From: Aldehydirespirator sp965261105
GTDB taxonomy: Bacteria > Actinomycetota > Acidimicrobiia > Acidimicrobiales > Aldehydirespiratoraceae
Length of the DNA: 64,000 bases
Assembly: GCA_965261105.1 (NCBI GenBank)
Contig: CBDHCM010000006.1
Coordinates: 186,001 to 250,000 of the forward strand
Reading direction: 5' to 3'
Below are positions 33,769 through 41,998 of the stretch, piece after piece. Both the position numbers and the translations under genes were made by a program. The notes under the pieces were generated by a model, which was not told the DNA's origin, made no database searches, and worked only from the letters and a program-made list of their open reading frames with translations. Position 1 is the first letter of the stretch. Each line of letters starts with the position of its first letter.

Positions 33769-33976
33769 GGTTGGCACTGCGCCGCTCGGGACGGCTGCTG
33801 CGCAGCCTGTGTTGAGACTCCATGACGTAATCCGGCATTCGAGTTGCACTACAATGAATGTGAAGCTATTCTGATCTACCAGCTTCGCCACCGGGCCATC
33901 AAGCGGTGCGCCACCACCCTTCATTCCGCGAACCGCCGCTCTTGCATGCGTGCCGCCGGGTCCGAGGAGAAGCTCC

Positions 33977-34606
33977 GTGACATCAGCCGCCCCCGCCCAA
34001 CGGGCAACACCGCAGATGACTCCAACCCCCGATCCCGTCACAGCCCCGCAGGCTCAGGCCGTCGTTGGCGCGGTCCAGGCCCGGCCTGCGAAGCCGAGAC
34101 TGCGAGACCAGATCGCCGACAACCCGCTGCTGAGCCTCATCGGCGGAGCCGTGGTTGCGCTGCTGACCATCCTGGGCACATTGGTGGTGGCGCTGCTCAT
34201 CTTCGCTCTGACCAGCATCAGCGACCGCATCGACAGTTTGGGGGAGCGCATCGATGGCGTTGAGATGAGTCTTGGGGAGCGCATCGACCGCCTCGAGGCC
34301 AAAGTGGACGCCGGATTCGCCGTCCAGGGCGCCCAGATCGCCGAGCTCGACCGGAGGCTGACCGCCCAGATCGCCGAGCTCGACTGGAGGCTGACCGCCC
34401 AGATCGCCGAGCTCGACTGGAGGCTGACCGCCCAGATTGCCGAGTTCGACCGGAAGCTGACCGCCCAGATTGCCGAGTTCGACCGGAAGCTGACCGCTTT
34501 GATCGCCCATCTCAATGCGACGGAGGCGGTCGACGCCGCGCTCGAACACAGGTTGTTGATCCCGGGCGCGAGCGGGCTCGAATCCGAAGGCGAGCCAACC
34601 GGCTGA
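33977..34606 (+). CDS. membrane-anchored coiled-coil repeat protein
   Basis: A 209-residue protein. A Pro/Ala-rich N-terminus is followed by one membrane segment (LIGGAVVALLTILGTLVVAL, about residues 52-75) and then a long coiled coil. The coil contains five tandem 11-residue repeats of the type AQIAELDRRLT, encoded by 33-bp DNA repeats. An 11-residue period favours a right-handed or near-straight coil. The GTG at 33977 follows GAGGAGAAG. Function unknown; similar short bacterial proteins are often described as DUF1640-like or phage-type spacers. An IS1182 element inserted 10 bases after its stop. Confidence 0.55.
   Translation: MTSAAPAQRATPQMTPTPDPVTAPQAQAVVGAVQARPAKPRLRDQIADNPLLSLIGGAVVALLTILGTLVVALLIFALTSISDRIDSLGERIDGVEMSLGERIDRLEAKVDAGFAVQGAQIAELDRRLTAQIAELDWRLTAQIAELDWRLTAQIAEFDRKLTAQIAEFDRKLTALIAHLNATEAVDAALEHRLLIPGASGLESEGEPTG
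34331..34505. repeat. 33-bp in-frame tandem repeat in the coiled-coil gene
   Basis: Units start at 34331, 34364, 34397, 34430 and 34463, with a partial unit at 34496. The first three are nearly identical and the last two share a Phe/Lys variant, which shows successive duplication of different units. Confidence 0.9.
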
Positions 34607-34687
34607 ACCCCGAGTCCCTAGGAGACTGTTGAGTAATTCGGTTCGGGGTGCTCGCGTTCGTGTGGGGGGTGTGCGAGAATTGTAGGT

Positions 34688-36535
34688 ATGCAGGGTACTG
34701 AGAAGCCGGATCGGGAGTTGTTGGACGTGTTGGGCTTGTGCGGGGGTCTGGTGCGGGTGGGGTCGGTTTACCGGTTCTTGGCCGAGAACCGTCTGAGGCT
34801 GTTTCCTGACGGGTTGTTCGCTGACTTGTTCGGGGGTCGGGGCCGGCCGTCGGTGCCGGGTTCGGTGGTGGCGACGGTGCTGGTGTTGCAGGCGCTGGAG
34901 GGGTGCTCTGACCGTGAGGCTGTTGAGCGGCTGCGGTGTGATCTGCGCTGGAAGGCCGCTGCGGGCCTGTCGGTGGACGATGCGGGGTTCCATTACAGCG
35001 TGTTGTCGCTGTGGCGGCACAGGCTGCGCGTCAGCGGCCGCCCGCAGCGGGTCTTTGACGCGGTGCGGGATCTGGCGGGGTCCTGCGGGGCGCTGGCGGG
35101 GAGCCGGCGGCGGGCGTTGGACTCCACGGTGCTGTATGACGCGGTGGCGACGCAGGACACCTACACGATGATCGCCGCGCAGATACGGCGCTGTCGGCGG
35201 TTGATCGCTGAGACGGCGGGCCTGGAGTTGATGCTCGACTATGGCCTGGGGGCCAAGCCGTCATGTGACTGGTCTGACCCCGGGGAGCGGGCCTGGCTCA
35301 TAGACGAGCTGGTCACAGACGCCTGCGCGGTGCTCGCTGAGACGGCGGGCCTCGAGCTCACAGACGAACAGGCCGACGCGGCGGCGCTGCTGGCCGCGGT
35401 GGCCGGCCAAGACGTCGAGGCCGACCCCAGGGTGCCGGGGCGCCGGCGCATCGCGCGCCGCACAGCCGCGGGCCGGGTGATCTCCACCGTGGACCCCGAG
35501 GCCCGCCACGCACACAAGACCCGCTCTGCGCGCCGCGACGGCTACAAGGCCCACATCGTCGCAGAGCCCGACACCGGCATCATCACCGCCGCAGAGCTCA
35601 CCGCAGCCGACGCCTCCGACGCCAGAGTCGGCGCCCGGCTCCTCAACACCGACCCCACCCACCACACCGACACCGGCCACGACGACACCGACACCGGCCA
35701 CGACCACACCGGCAGCGGCCACGACCACACCGACAGCGGCCACACCGGCAGCGACACCGGCAGCGACCACGACGACGGCGACCACGACCACACCGGCAGC
35801 GGCCACACCGACACCGGCGACACCGACACCGGCGACACTGGCGACACTGGCGACACCGACACCACCGACACCGGCGACACCGGCGACACCGACACCGACG
35901 ACACCGGCGACACTGGCGACACTGGCGACACCGACACCACCGACACCGGCGACACTGGCGACACCGACACCGGCGACGACGGGGGCTGGTTGGTGCTGGC
36001 GGACTCCGCGTACGCGTCGGGCGAGGCGCTCGAGTCGTTCACAGACGCCGGATGGGACACCGCCATCAAGCCCATCGAGCGCCGCCCGCCGATAGCGGGG
36101 GGCTTCACCCGAGAGGACTTCGGCATCGACACCGACGCGCAGACCGTGACCTGCCCCGCCGGGCACACCAGGCCCGTCACGTCGGGCGCGGCCCGTTTCG
36201 GCAGGCTCTGCGACGGCTGCCCGCTCAGAGCGCGCTGCACCACCTCACCGCGGGGCCGCAGCGTCGCCGTGGACGCCCACGAGGCCCACCGCCGCGCCAA
36301 CAAGGCCCGCTGGCGGCAGCCGCTGACCCAGGCCGCCTACCGCCGGCACCGGCCCATGGTCGAACGCTCCATCGCCTGGCTCGCACGGGGCAAAGCCAGA
36401 CGCGTCCCCTACCGCGGCGTCGCCGCCAACCACCTGTGGCTCACCAACAGAGCCGCCGCCGTCAACCTCGTTCGCCTCGCCAACCTCGGCGTCGCCCACA
36501 ACGGCACCGGATTCGCCCTCCCCGCCGCCGGCTGA
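34688..36535 (+). CDS. IS1182-type transposase with a long acidic repeat insertion
   Basis: A 615-residue DDE transposase. The N-terminal domain (FADLFGGRGRPSVPGSVVAT), the first Asp (SRRRALDSTVLYDAVA) and a late segment with LADSAYASGEALE are typical. The C-terminal part has the Cys-rich CDGCPLRARC and the final-Glu segment MVERSIAWLARGKARR. Between the second-strand region and LADSAYAS lies an insertion of about 110 residues made almost only of Asp, Thr, Gly and His (repeats of GDTGDTDT and GHDHT). The frame is intact, so the protein can still be made. The function of the insert is unknown. Confidence 0.85.
   Translation: MQGTEKPDRELLDVLGLCGGLVRVGSVYRFLAENRLRLFPDGLFADLFGGRGRPSVPGSVVATVLVLQALEGCSDREAVERLRCDLRWKAAAGLSVDDAGFHYSVLSLWRHRLRVSGRPQRVFDAVRDLAGSCGALAGSRRRALDSTVLYDAVATQDTYTMIAAQIRRCRRLIAETAGLELMLDYGLGAKPSCDWSDPGERAWLIDELVTDACAVLAETAGLELTDEQADAAALLAAVAGQDVEADPRVPGRRRIARRTAAGRVISTVDPEARHAHKTRSARRDGYKAHIVAEPDTGIITAAELTAADASDARVGARLLNTDPTHHTDTGHDDTDTGHDHTGSGHDHTDSGHTGSDTGSDHDDGDHDHTGSGHTDTGDTDTGDTGDTGDTDTTDTGDTGDTDTDDTGDTGDTGDTDTTDTGDTGDTDTGDDGGWLVLADSAYASGEALESFTDAGWDTAIKPIERRPPIAGGFTREDFGIDTDAQTVTCPAGHTRPVTSGAARFGRLCDGCPLRARCTTSPRGRSVAVDAHEAHRRANKARWRQPLTQAAYRRHRPMVERSIAWLARGKARRVPYRGVAANHLWLTNRAAAVNLVRLANLGVAHNGTGFALPAAG
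35656..35985. repeat. degenerate short tandem repeat inside the transposase
   Basis: About 330 bp of imperfect 6-, 12- and 18-base units built on GACACCGGCGAC and CACGACCACACC. All unit lengths are multiples of three, so the frame is kept. The block lies between coding regions for conserved transposase segments. Confidence 0.9.
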
Positions 36536-36698
36536 CCCCGACCGGCGCCGCGCCCGCGCCCGGCCACACCCGCCCAAGCCGCGACAAGCCGACACCACAC
36601 CAACACCGGCGCAACCGCCCGAACCACCACCCCCGACCCGACAGCTGACAACCCGGTTGCTCAACAGTCTCCTAGGCTCTGGCTGGCAAGGGCTTGAT

Positions 36699-37181
36699 GT
36701 GAGGGAAGCAGTCGACCGGGAGTTCGTGATCGAGGCGCCTCGGGACGAGGTGTGGCCCCGGCTGCTGGACGTGGAGGCGGTGGCGTCGTGGCTGCCGATC
36801 ATGCACTCGGTGACCGAGGTCTCTTCGGGAGGGTCCGGCATCGACGGCTCCAGCTTCCAGGCCGCCTTCGAGGACAAGGTCGGCCCGTTCTCGCTGCGAG
36901 CCGACCTGCGCATCGAGGTGGCCGGGGTGCGTGATGGCGAGGAGGTGTCGATCCGGGCCCGGGGTGAGGACCGGCAGATCCGCTCCCGCATCATGATCGA
37001 CGCCGCCTGCGTACTGGCCGACGACGGTCCGGGATGCACCCGGGTCCGCCTCAGCGGCACTTACGAGATCACCGGCCGGGTCGCCACCCTCGGCGCAGGC
37101 ATAATCCGCTCCAAGGCCGGCAAGCTCATCGACACCTTCTGCACCAACGCCACCACCGGCCTCGCGGGAGCCGCCTCCTGA
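36699..37181 (+). CDS. CoxG/SRPBCC-family protein
   Basis: A 160-residue START/SRPBCC-fold protein like CoxG, which helps maturation or membrane attachment of molybdenum hydroxylases. Landmarks are REFVIEAPRDEVWPRLLDVE at the start, a central GPFSLRADLRIEV and the C-terminal helix GAGIIRSKAGKLIDTF. The GTG start lies only 27 bases after the IS1182 end, so the insertion has replaced its promoter region. The N-terminus itself looks complete. The Mo-hydroxylase genes begin 0.87 kb downstream, separated by relics and repeats. Confidence 0.7.
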   Translation: MREAVDREFVIEAPRDEVWPRLLDVEAVASWLPIMHSVTEVSSGGSGIDGSSFQAAFEDKVGPFSLRADLRIEVAGVRDGEEVSIRARGEDRQIRSRIMIDAACVLADDGPGCTRVRLSGTYEITGRVATLGAGIIRSKAGKLIDTFCTNATTGLAGAAS

Positions 37182-37299
37182 AACAGCGGACTGCCTATGG
37201 CAGCGCCATAGAACGTGCGCGGGTAGGCACATGAAAGCGAAGCGGACCGTTGAGAATGCCGGCGACACTGGTACTGCTTCTCACCTACCCGCGCAGCGG

Positions 37300-37482
37300 C
37301 TTGGATCCCGCCGGTCCGTCCTTGCGCTTGAGCACGCCGATGGCATGGACCTCGGCCGGCTGCTCGGCCAGGTAGTCGGGGGCGGCCTGGCGGTCGACGA
37401 ACCAGCCGGGGGGCACATCGTGAGGATCTCGACGAAGGCGAAGCCCCCGCCCCGGACGGAGGTGAGGTGGCCGCCCGTCTCG
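37300..37482 (-). pseudogene. possible 2-oxoacid oxidoreductase beta-chain relic
   Basis: Two adjacent minus-strand frames give GGGFAFVEILTMCPP and then GWFVDRQAAPDYLAEQPAEV followed by HAIGVLK. Joined, this resembles the C-terminal end of a ThDP-binding 2-oxoacid:ferredoxin oxidoreductase beta chain. A frameshift near 37415 and missing upstream sequence make it non-functional. The assignment is tentative. Confidence 0.3.
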
Positions 37483-37606
37483 CCGAAGACGCCGCACCGT
37501 CGAGGCGTGCATGCCGCACACGTGGGCGATGAACCCCGCTCCGCGGCGGCTGTGGCGTCGCAGCTCGACCACACGACGGCGCAGCGGCTCGGGCGTAGTT
37601 GACGAC
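37476..37606 (-). pseudogene. possible IS481-type transposase N-terminal relic
   Basis: The minus-strand frame reads PEPLRRRVVELRRHSRRGAG, then FIAHVCGMHASTVRRLRRDG. This looks like the first helix-turn-helix of an IS481-type transposase. Nothing of the catalytic core remains. It merges directly into the oxidoreductase-like relic. Confidence 0.3.
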
Positions 37607-37648
37607 CCGCATCCTCCCCCAGTAGATCACCCAGACCCGGTCACCCCC

Positions 37649-37995
37649 ACACGACGCAGCCGGGACGACGTCTTGGGTTGTCACACCTCGGTGTCGTGGG
37701 AGATCACCGACGCCGACACGCGTCACACGACGCAGCCGGGACGACGTCTTGGGTTGTCACACCTCGGTGTCGTGGGAGATCACCGACGCCGACACGCGAC
37801 ACACGACGCAGCCGGGACAAACGTCTTGGGTTGTCACACCTCGGTGTCGTGGGAGATCACCGACGCCGACACGCGTCACACGACGCAGCCGGGACAACGT
37901 CTTGGGTTGTCACACCTCGGTGTCGTGGGAGATCACCGACGCCGACGCCGACACACGACGCAGCAGGGACAAACGTCTTGGGTTGTCACGCCTGG
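37649..37995. repeat. 76-bp tandem repeat, about 4.5 copies
   Basis: Units begin with ACACGACGCAGC at 37649, 37725, 37801, 37878 and 37953, with periods of 76, 76, 77 and 75. Each holds GGTTGTCACACCTCGGTGTC and GGGAGATCACCGACGCC. Because the period is not a multiple of three, the open frames across it are not a repeat protein. The units are nearly identical, suggesting recent expansion. There are no unique spacers, so it is not a CRISPR array. Confidence 0.9.
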
Positions 37996-38048
37996 CGCCA
38001 GGTTGACACCATACGTGGCCGTGGCCCACACCTTCTTTGGATCTGCTG

Positions 38049-38834
38049 ATGCCGGTGCTGCCTGAGCTTGGGCTGGTCCGCTCCGAGGAGCTGGACGAGG
38101 TGTTGGCCGCGGTCGACTACGACCATGCGCCTTACGCCGGGGGCACCGAGCTGGTGCCCGCCATAGGCCTGGGCCTGCGCCGCCCGGCTGCCATCGTGGA
38201 CCTGAAGAGGGTGGAGGCCCTTGGGGGGATCCAGGCAGACGCCGGCGCAGGCACCCTGACCATCGGAGCCGCGGTGACGCACCGGCGGTTGTCGGAGCAT
38301 CCCGCTGTTCGCGAACACCTGCCCACGCTGGCCGCGGCCGCGTCGCGGGTGGGCAATGCCCGGGTGCGCTCCACCGGCACCGTCGGCGGGAACCTCTGCT
38401 TCGCCGAGCCCCGCTCCGATCTGGGCTGTGTGCTGGTGGCTCTCGGAGCCACCGCTGAGGTTCGCTCCGCCGGGGGTGCCCGCACCCTGTCGATCGACGA
38501 GTTGATTGTGGGCGCGTTCGAGACGTCGCTCGCCGAAGACGAGATCCTCACCACCGTCGCCGTGCCGTTCGAGCCGCCGGGCATGTCGTACTGGAAGCTG
38601 CAGAGCTACGAGCGGCCCACCCTGGGCGTGGCCCTGGTGGTGACGGCCGACCGGTGGGAGATCACCGTGGGCGCGGCCACAGAGCGGCCCACCCGCACCG
38701 TGCTCGCCGCAGCCGACACCGCCGGGCTGGACGCATTCGTTGACGGGCTGGAACTCAGCGACGACATGACCGGCCCTCCCGCCTACAAGCGCTCGGTGCT
38801 GCGGGCCTACCTGGATAGGGCTCTGGCGCGGTGA
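38049..38834 (+). CDS. Mo-hydroxylase FAD-binding subunit (CoxM-like)
   Basis: A 261-residue FAD subunit of the xanthine-dehydrogenase family. FAD-binding motifs are YAGGTELVP near residue 31 and the TGTVGGNLCFAEPRSD loop near 112. The C-terminal CO-dehydrogenase flavoprotein domain follows (SYWKLQSYERPTLGVALVV). ATG 38049 is used; an in-frame TTG at 38037 is also possible and neither has a good ribosome-binding site. Translationally coupled to the [2Fe-2S] subunit by GTGA. Confidence 0.88.
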   Translation: MPVLPELGLVRSEELDEVLAAVDYDHAPYAGGTELVPAIGLGLRRPAAIVDLKRVEALGGIQADAGAGTLTIGAAVTHRRLSEHPAVREHLPTLAAAASRVGNARVRSTGTVGGNLCFAEPRSDLGCVLVALGATAEVRSAGGARTLSIDELIVGAFETSLAEDEILTTVAVPFEPPGMSYWKLQSYERPTLGVALVVTADRWEITVGAATERPTRTVLAAADTAGLDAFVDGLELSDDMTGPPAYKRSVLRAYLDRALAR

Positions 38835-39340
38835 CCGCCCCGGCTGCGACTTCGATCGTGATCCGGGTGCGGGTCAACGGCCGCGATATCGAGATGCTGG
38901 TGCCGGTGCGCCTTACCGCGGCCGAGTTGCTGCGGGACCGGCTCGCGCTCACCGGCACCAAGGTGAGCTGCGAGATGCAGGTGTGCGGCGTGTGCACCGT
39001 GCTGGTGGACGGTAACCCGGTCAGCTCGTGCGCCACCCTGGCCTGCGACCTCGACGGCACCGACGTGCTCACCGTCGAGGGCTTGGTCCGGGGCCGGGAG
39101 CTGCATCCGGTGCAGGAGGCGTTCATGGCCGCCAACGCCCTGCAGTGCGGCTATTGCACGCCCGGGTTCGTCATGATGGCCGTCGCCCTGCTGGACGCCC
39201 ATCCCCACGCGGGCCCGGCCGAGGTGCGGGAGTGGATGGACGGCAACCTGTGCCGCTGCACCGGCTACCAGCCCATCGAGACCGCAGTCGCCGTCGCCGC
39301 CTCCCGGACGCGTGCCCCTGCGCCCGGGGACCACTCGTGA
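38831..39340 (+). CDS. Mo-hydroxylase [2Fe-2S] subunit (CoxS-like)
   Basis: A 169-residue iron-sulfur subunit with both clusters visible. The plant-type cluster is CEMQVCGVCTVLVDG with the fourth Cys in SSCATLAC, and the C-terminal cluster is in CGYCTPGF and CRCTGYQPIE. It passes electrons from the molybdenum site to FAD. The GTG start overlaps the CoxM-like stop. All cysteines are present and the length is normal. Confidence 0.92.
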   Translation: MTAPAATSIVIRVRVNGRDIEMLVPVRLTAAELLRDRLALTGTKVSCEMQVCGVCTVLVDGNPVSSCATLACDLDGTDVLTVEGLVRGRELHPVQEAFMAANALQCGYCTPGFVMMAVALLDAHPHAGPAEVREWMDGNLCRCTGYQPIETAVAVAASRTRAPAPGDHS

Positions 39341-39440
39341 CGAGCGCCGCCGGGCGGCCCAGCCGTGTCGGGTTCGCGTGCGGGATTGCCGGGGTCGGAA
39401 TGTGGGCTGCCCTGCCCGCGGAGTCCATCGAGGACGACCG

Positions 39441-41915
39441 GTGACCGGCCAGTCCTCGCCCCGGCGCGACGCCTGGGAGAAGGTCACCGGCCGGGCTTGC
39501 TACGCAATCGACGCGTCGATCCCGCACATGGCCCACGCTGCGGTGGTCCGCTCCGAGCGGGCCCACGCGTACATCACCGGCATCGACCGGACCGACGCCG
39601 AGGCCGCGCCCGGGGTGATCGCCGTGGTCACTGCCGGCGACCTCGGCGACCTCGGCCGCCGCTTCGGCCACATAGTCCCGGATCACGCCATCCTGGCCGA
39701 CGGCAAGGTCCGCTACTACGGCGAGCCGGTGGCGGTGGTGGTGGCTGAGAGCCTGCATCTGGCCGCCGACGCGGCCGCGCTCGTGTGGGTCGACTACGAC
39801 GACCTGCCCGCCCTCACCGACGCGGCCGGCGCCCTCTCCTCCGACGTGCTCATCCACGAGCAGTCCTACGTCGAGCCGGGCCAGGAGTTCCTGGGCGTGG
39901 CCCCGGCCGCCTCCGCCGACAACGTCGCCCACCGCGACGAACTGGCCTGGGGCGACACCGAGGCCGCCCTGGCCGCTGCCGCCACCGTGGTCGAGACCAC
40001 CACCAAGTTCCCCATCGTCTACGGCTACGCCATGGAGACCTACAACGCCCTGGCCGACTGGCAGCCCGGCTCCCTGCACGTGGTGTCCACCGCCCAGCAC
40101 CCGCTGATGGTCCGCAAGGAGCTGGCCCGCATGTTCTCGCTGCCGCTGGCCGCAGTGCGGGTCGAGGTGCCCTACATCGGCGGCGGCTACGGCTCGAAGT
40201 CCTACACCAAGCTGGAGCCGCTGGCCGCCGCCGCGTCGTGGGCCTCGGGACGGCCGGTCAAGGTCACCACCGATGTCGAGGCGGCCATGTACACCACCCG
40301 GGCCGACGGCGCGCTGGTCACCGTGCGCTCCGGCTTCGACGCCGACGCCCGCATCACCGCCCGCGACATCGACATCCGTTTCGACACCGGCGCCTACGCC
40401 GACAACAGCCCCCTGGTGCTCACCAAGAGCATCAACCGCAGCTTCGGCCCCTACCGGATGCCCAACCTGCGAGTGCAGGGCACCGCGGTGTACACCAACA
40501 CTTCCCCGGCGTCGTCCTACCGGGGTTTCGGCGCACCCCAGGCCGCCCTGGCCGGGGAGCTCAACATGGACATGGCCGCCGACCGGCTGGGGATCGATTC
40601 CGTCGAGCTGCGCCGCCGCAACCTGCTGGCCCCCGGCGACACCCTGATCGCCGGCAAGCGCCCCCTCGACGCCGACTTGGTCGCCGACCTCGACGCCATC
40701 GTTTGCGCCCTCGACAGCCACGCCGCCGACCGCGATGGCGCCGACAGCCACGCCGCCGACCGCGATGGCGCCGACAGCCACGCCGCCGACCGCGACGCCC
40801 TCGACAGCCACGCCGCCGACCGCCACGCCGCCGACCGCGACACCCCCGATCGTGGCGCCTCCGGCGGAGCTGCGTCAGAGGCCGGTGTCCGCCGCGGCCG
40901 GGCGGTGGCGGTCACCGCCAGCGATGCGGGCGCCTCGCCCATCTCCACCGCCCAGGTGCGCATGCACGCCGACGGGTCCGTGACCCTGCTGGTGAGCAGC
41001 ACCGAAATGGGTCAGGGCAGCCGCACCGCCCTGGCCCAGATCGCGGCCCGCGAACTGCACGTCGACCTCGACGCGGTGGCCGTCGGCCAGAGCGACACCC
41101 GCTTCACCCCCTTCGAGTGGACCACCGGCGCCAGCCGCACCACCACCGTCGTCGGTCTGGCTGTCCAGGCCGCCTGCGCCGACCTGTGGGACAACCTGCG
41201 AGCCAAGGCCGCCGACTCAGCCGGCGTGCCCGTCGACGTAGTGAAGGTGAGCGACGGCCTGATCCACGTATCGCCGGATGCCGCCGGGGCCGGCCACTCC
41301 GGCTCCGAGCCGGACACTGTCTCGGGCCTGACGCCTGCGGAAGTGATCCGGCGGTGGTTCGGTGCCGACGCCGGCGAGGTGGTCGGCGTGGGCGTGATCC
41401 GCCGCGATGGCGCCACCAAGGCCCTGCCCCCGTTCTGGGAGATCGGCGCGGTCGGGGTGGAGGTGGCCGTGAACGAGGCCACCGGCGAGGTCACCGTCGA
41501 GCACCTGGTCACCGTGGGCGACGTGGGCCATGCCGTGAACCCGGACCTGGTCAGGGGCCAGGACCTGGGCGCGGCCACCCAGGGCCTGGGCATCGCCCTT
41601 TGGGAGGAGATGGTCTACGACGGCGAGCAGCTCACCAACCCCAACCTGATCGAATACCGGGTGCCCCGCTTGCGCGACACCCCCCGACGGATCACCTCGG
41701 TGCTGGCCGAGCGGGGCGACGGGGCCGGTCCCTACGGCGCCAAGGGCGCAGGCGAGGGATCGCTCAACCCGGTACCGGCCGCGGTGGCCGCCGCGGTCGG
41801 CCGAGCCGTGGGCGTCTGGCCCACCGAGTTGCCCCTCACCCCGCCAAGGGTCTGGTCGCTCCTACAGCAGGCCGCCGCAGCCGGCACCGACGCCGACCAA
41901 CCGGCCGCCGGATAG
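39441..41915 (+). CDS. Mo-hydroxylase large subunit, xanthine-dehydrogenase type
   Basis: An 824-residue molybdopterin subunit. The active-site loop is SYRGFGAPQ, the RGFGxPQ form of xanthine and aromatic-CoA hydroxylases and not the AYRCSFR of CO dehydrogenase. The catalytic Glu is in GAKGAGEGSLNP near the C-terminus. Between about residues 420 and 470 sits a variable linker of four 10-residue repeats (SHAADRDGAD). The GTG at 39441 is chosen because WEKVTGRACYAIDA starts soon after. A 36-codon frame (39337-39444) bridges it to CoxS by GTGA-type overlaps and may be a coupling leader. The substrate is unknown. Confidence 0.85.
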   Translation: MTGQSSPRRDAWEKVTGRACYAIDASIPHMAHAAVVRSERAHAYITGIDRTDAEAAPGVIAVVTAGDLGDLGRRFGHIVPDHAILADGKVRYYGEPVAVVVAESLHLAADAAALVWVDYDDLPALTDAAGALSSDVLIHEQSYVEPGQEFLGVAPAASADNVAHRDELAWGDTEAALAAAATVVETTTKFPIVYGYAMETYNALADWQPGSLHVVSTAQHPLMVRKELARMFSLPLAAVRVEVPYIGGGYGSKSYTKLEPLAAAASWASGRPVKVTTDVEAAMYTTRADGALVTVRSGFDADARITARDIDIRFDTGAYADNSPLVLTKSINRSFGPYRMPNLRVQGTAVYTNTSPASSYRGFGAPQAALAGELNMDMAADRLGIDSVELRRRNLLAPGDTLIAGKRPLDADLVADLDAIVCALDSHAADRDGADSHAADRDGADSHAADRDALDSHAADRHAADRDTPDRGASGGAASEAGVRRGRAVAVTASDAGASPISTAQVRMHADGSVTLLVSSTEMGQGSRTALAQIAARELHVDLDAVAVGQSDTRFTPFEWTTGASRTTTVVGLAVQAACADLWDNLRAKAADSAGVPVDVVKVSDGLIHVSPDAAGAGHSGSEPDTVSGLTPAEVIRRWFGADAGEVVGVGVIRRDGATKALPPFWEIGAVGVEVAVNEATGEVTVEHLVTVGDVGHAVNPDLVRGQDLGAATQGLGIALWEEMVYDGEQLTNPNLIEYRVPRLRDTPRRITSVLAERGDGAGPYGAKGAGEGSLNPVPAAVAAAVGRAVGVWPTELPLTPPRVWSLLQQAAAAGTDADQPAAG
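40713..40832. repeat. 30-bp in-frame tandem repeat in the Mo-hydroxylase gene
   Basis: Four copies starting with GACAGCCACGCC at 40713, 40743, 40773 and 40803 (period exactly 30), encoding SHAADRDGAD-like units. The first three are nearly identical. The block lies in a linker between the two halves of the molybdopterin subunit. Confidence 0.92.
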
Positions 41916-41948
41916 GCCCGAAGAGAAGCATCCGCCAACCCGCCCCCC

Positions 41949-41996
41949 AAATTGGTGGCACATTTGGCCCTGGAGGCCCATTTCTCGCACCAATTT
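41949..41996. repeat. dispersed hairpin element, copy 1
   Basis: Perfect 9-base arms AAATTGGTG (41949-41957) and CACCAATTT (41988-41996), with TTTGGCCCT and GAGGC in the loop. It lies between two convergent gene ends and could serve as a two-way terminator. The element at 61750-61800 shares the arms and, on the other strand, the TTTGGCCCT loop. Confidence 0.7.
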
Positions 41997-41998
41997 CG

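Larger units (their letters stand above)
34617..36676 (+). mobile_element. IS1182-type insertion sequence
   Basis: The terminal inverted repeats begin GGAGACTGTTGAG: 34621-34633 directly, and 36672-36660 as complement (13 of 13). The match continues weakly for ten more bases. CCTAGG spans both junctions (34617-34622 and 36671-36676), consistent with insertion into a palindromic CTAG-type target, although the exact duplication cannot be separated from the element ends. The element is about 2.05 kb with one complete transposase gene. It sits between the coiled-coil gene and the coxG-like gene. Confidence 0.85.
37182..38048. other. long intergenic region with relics and repeats
   Basis: About 870 bp without an intact gene. 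It contains a perfect 11-base inverted repeat (GCGCGGGTAGG at 37217-37227 and its complement at 37284-37294), two minus-strand gene relics, and a five-copy tandem repeat, each listed separately. The region splits what was probably one coxG-coxM-coxS-coxL operon. No promoter for the downstream genes is obvious. Confidence 0.7.

Noticed and set aside
37649..37995. CRISPR array
   Set aside because: The repeats follow one another as 75-77 bp units with no unique spacers, and no cas gene is present.
37511..38065. Open frame with GCHTSVSWEITDAD repeats as a repeat protein
   Set aside because: The DNA period is not a multiple of three, so the same peptide appears in changing frames, and start and stop are incidental.
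38049..41915. Carbon monoxide dehydrogenase (coxMSL)
   Set aside because: The active-site loop is RGFGAPQ and not the AYRCSFR of true CO dehydrogenase, so only the family resemblance is kept.
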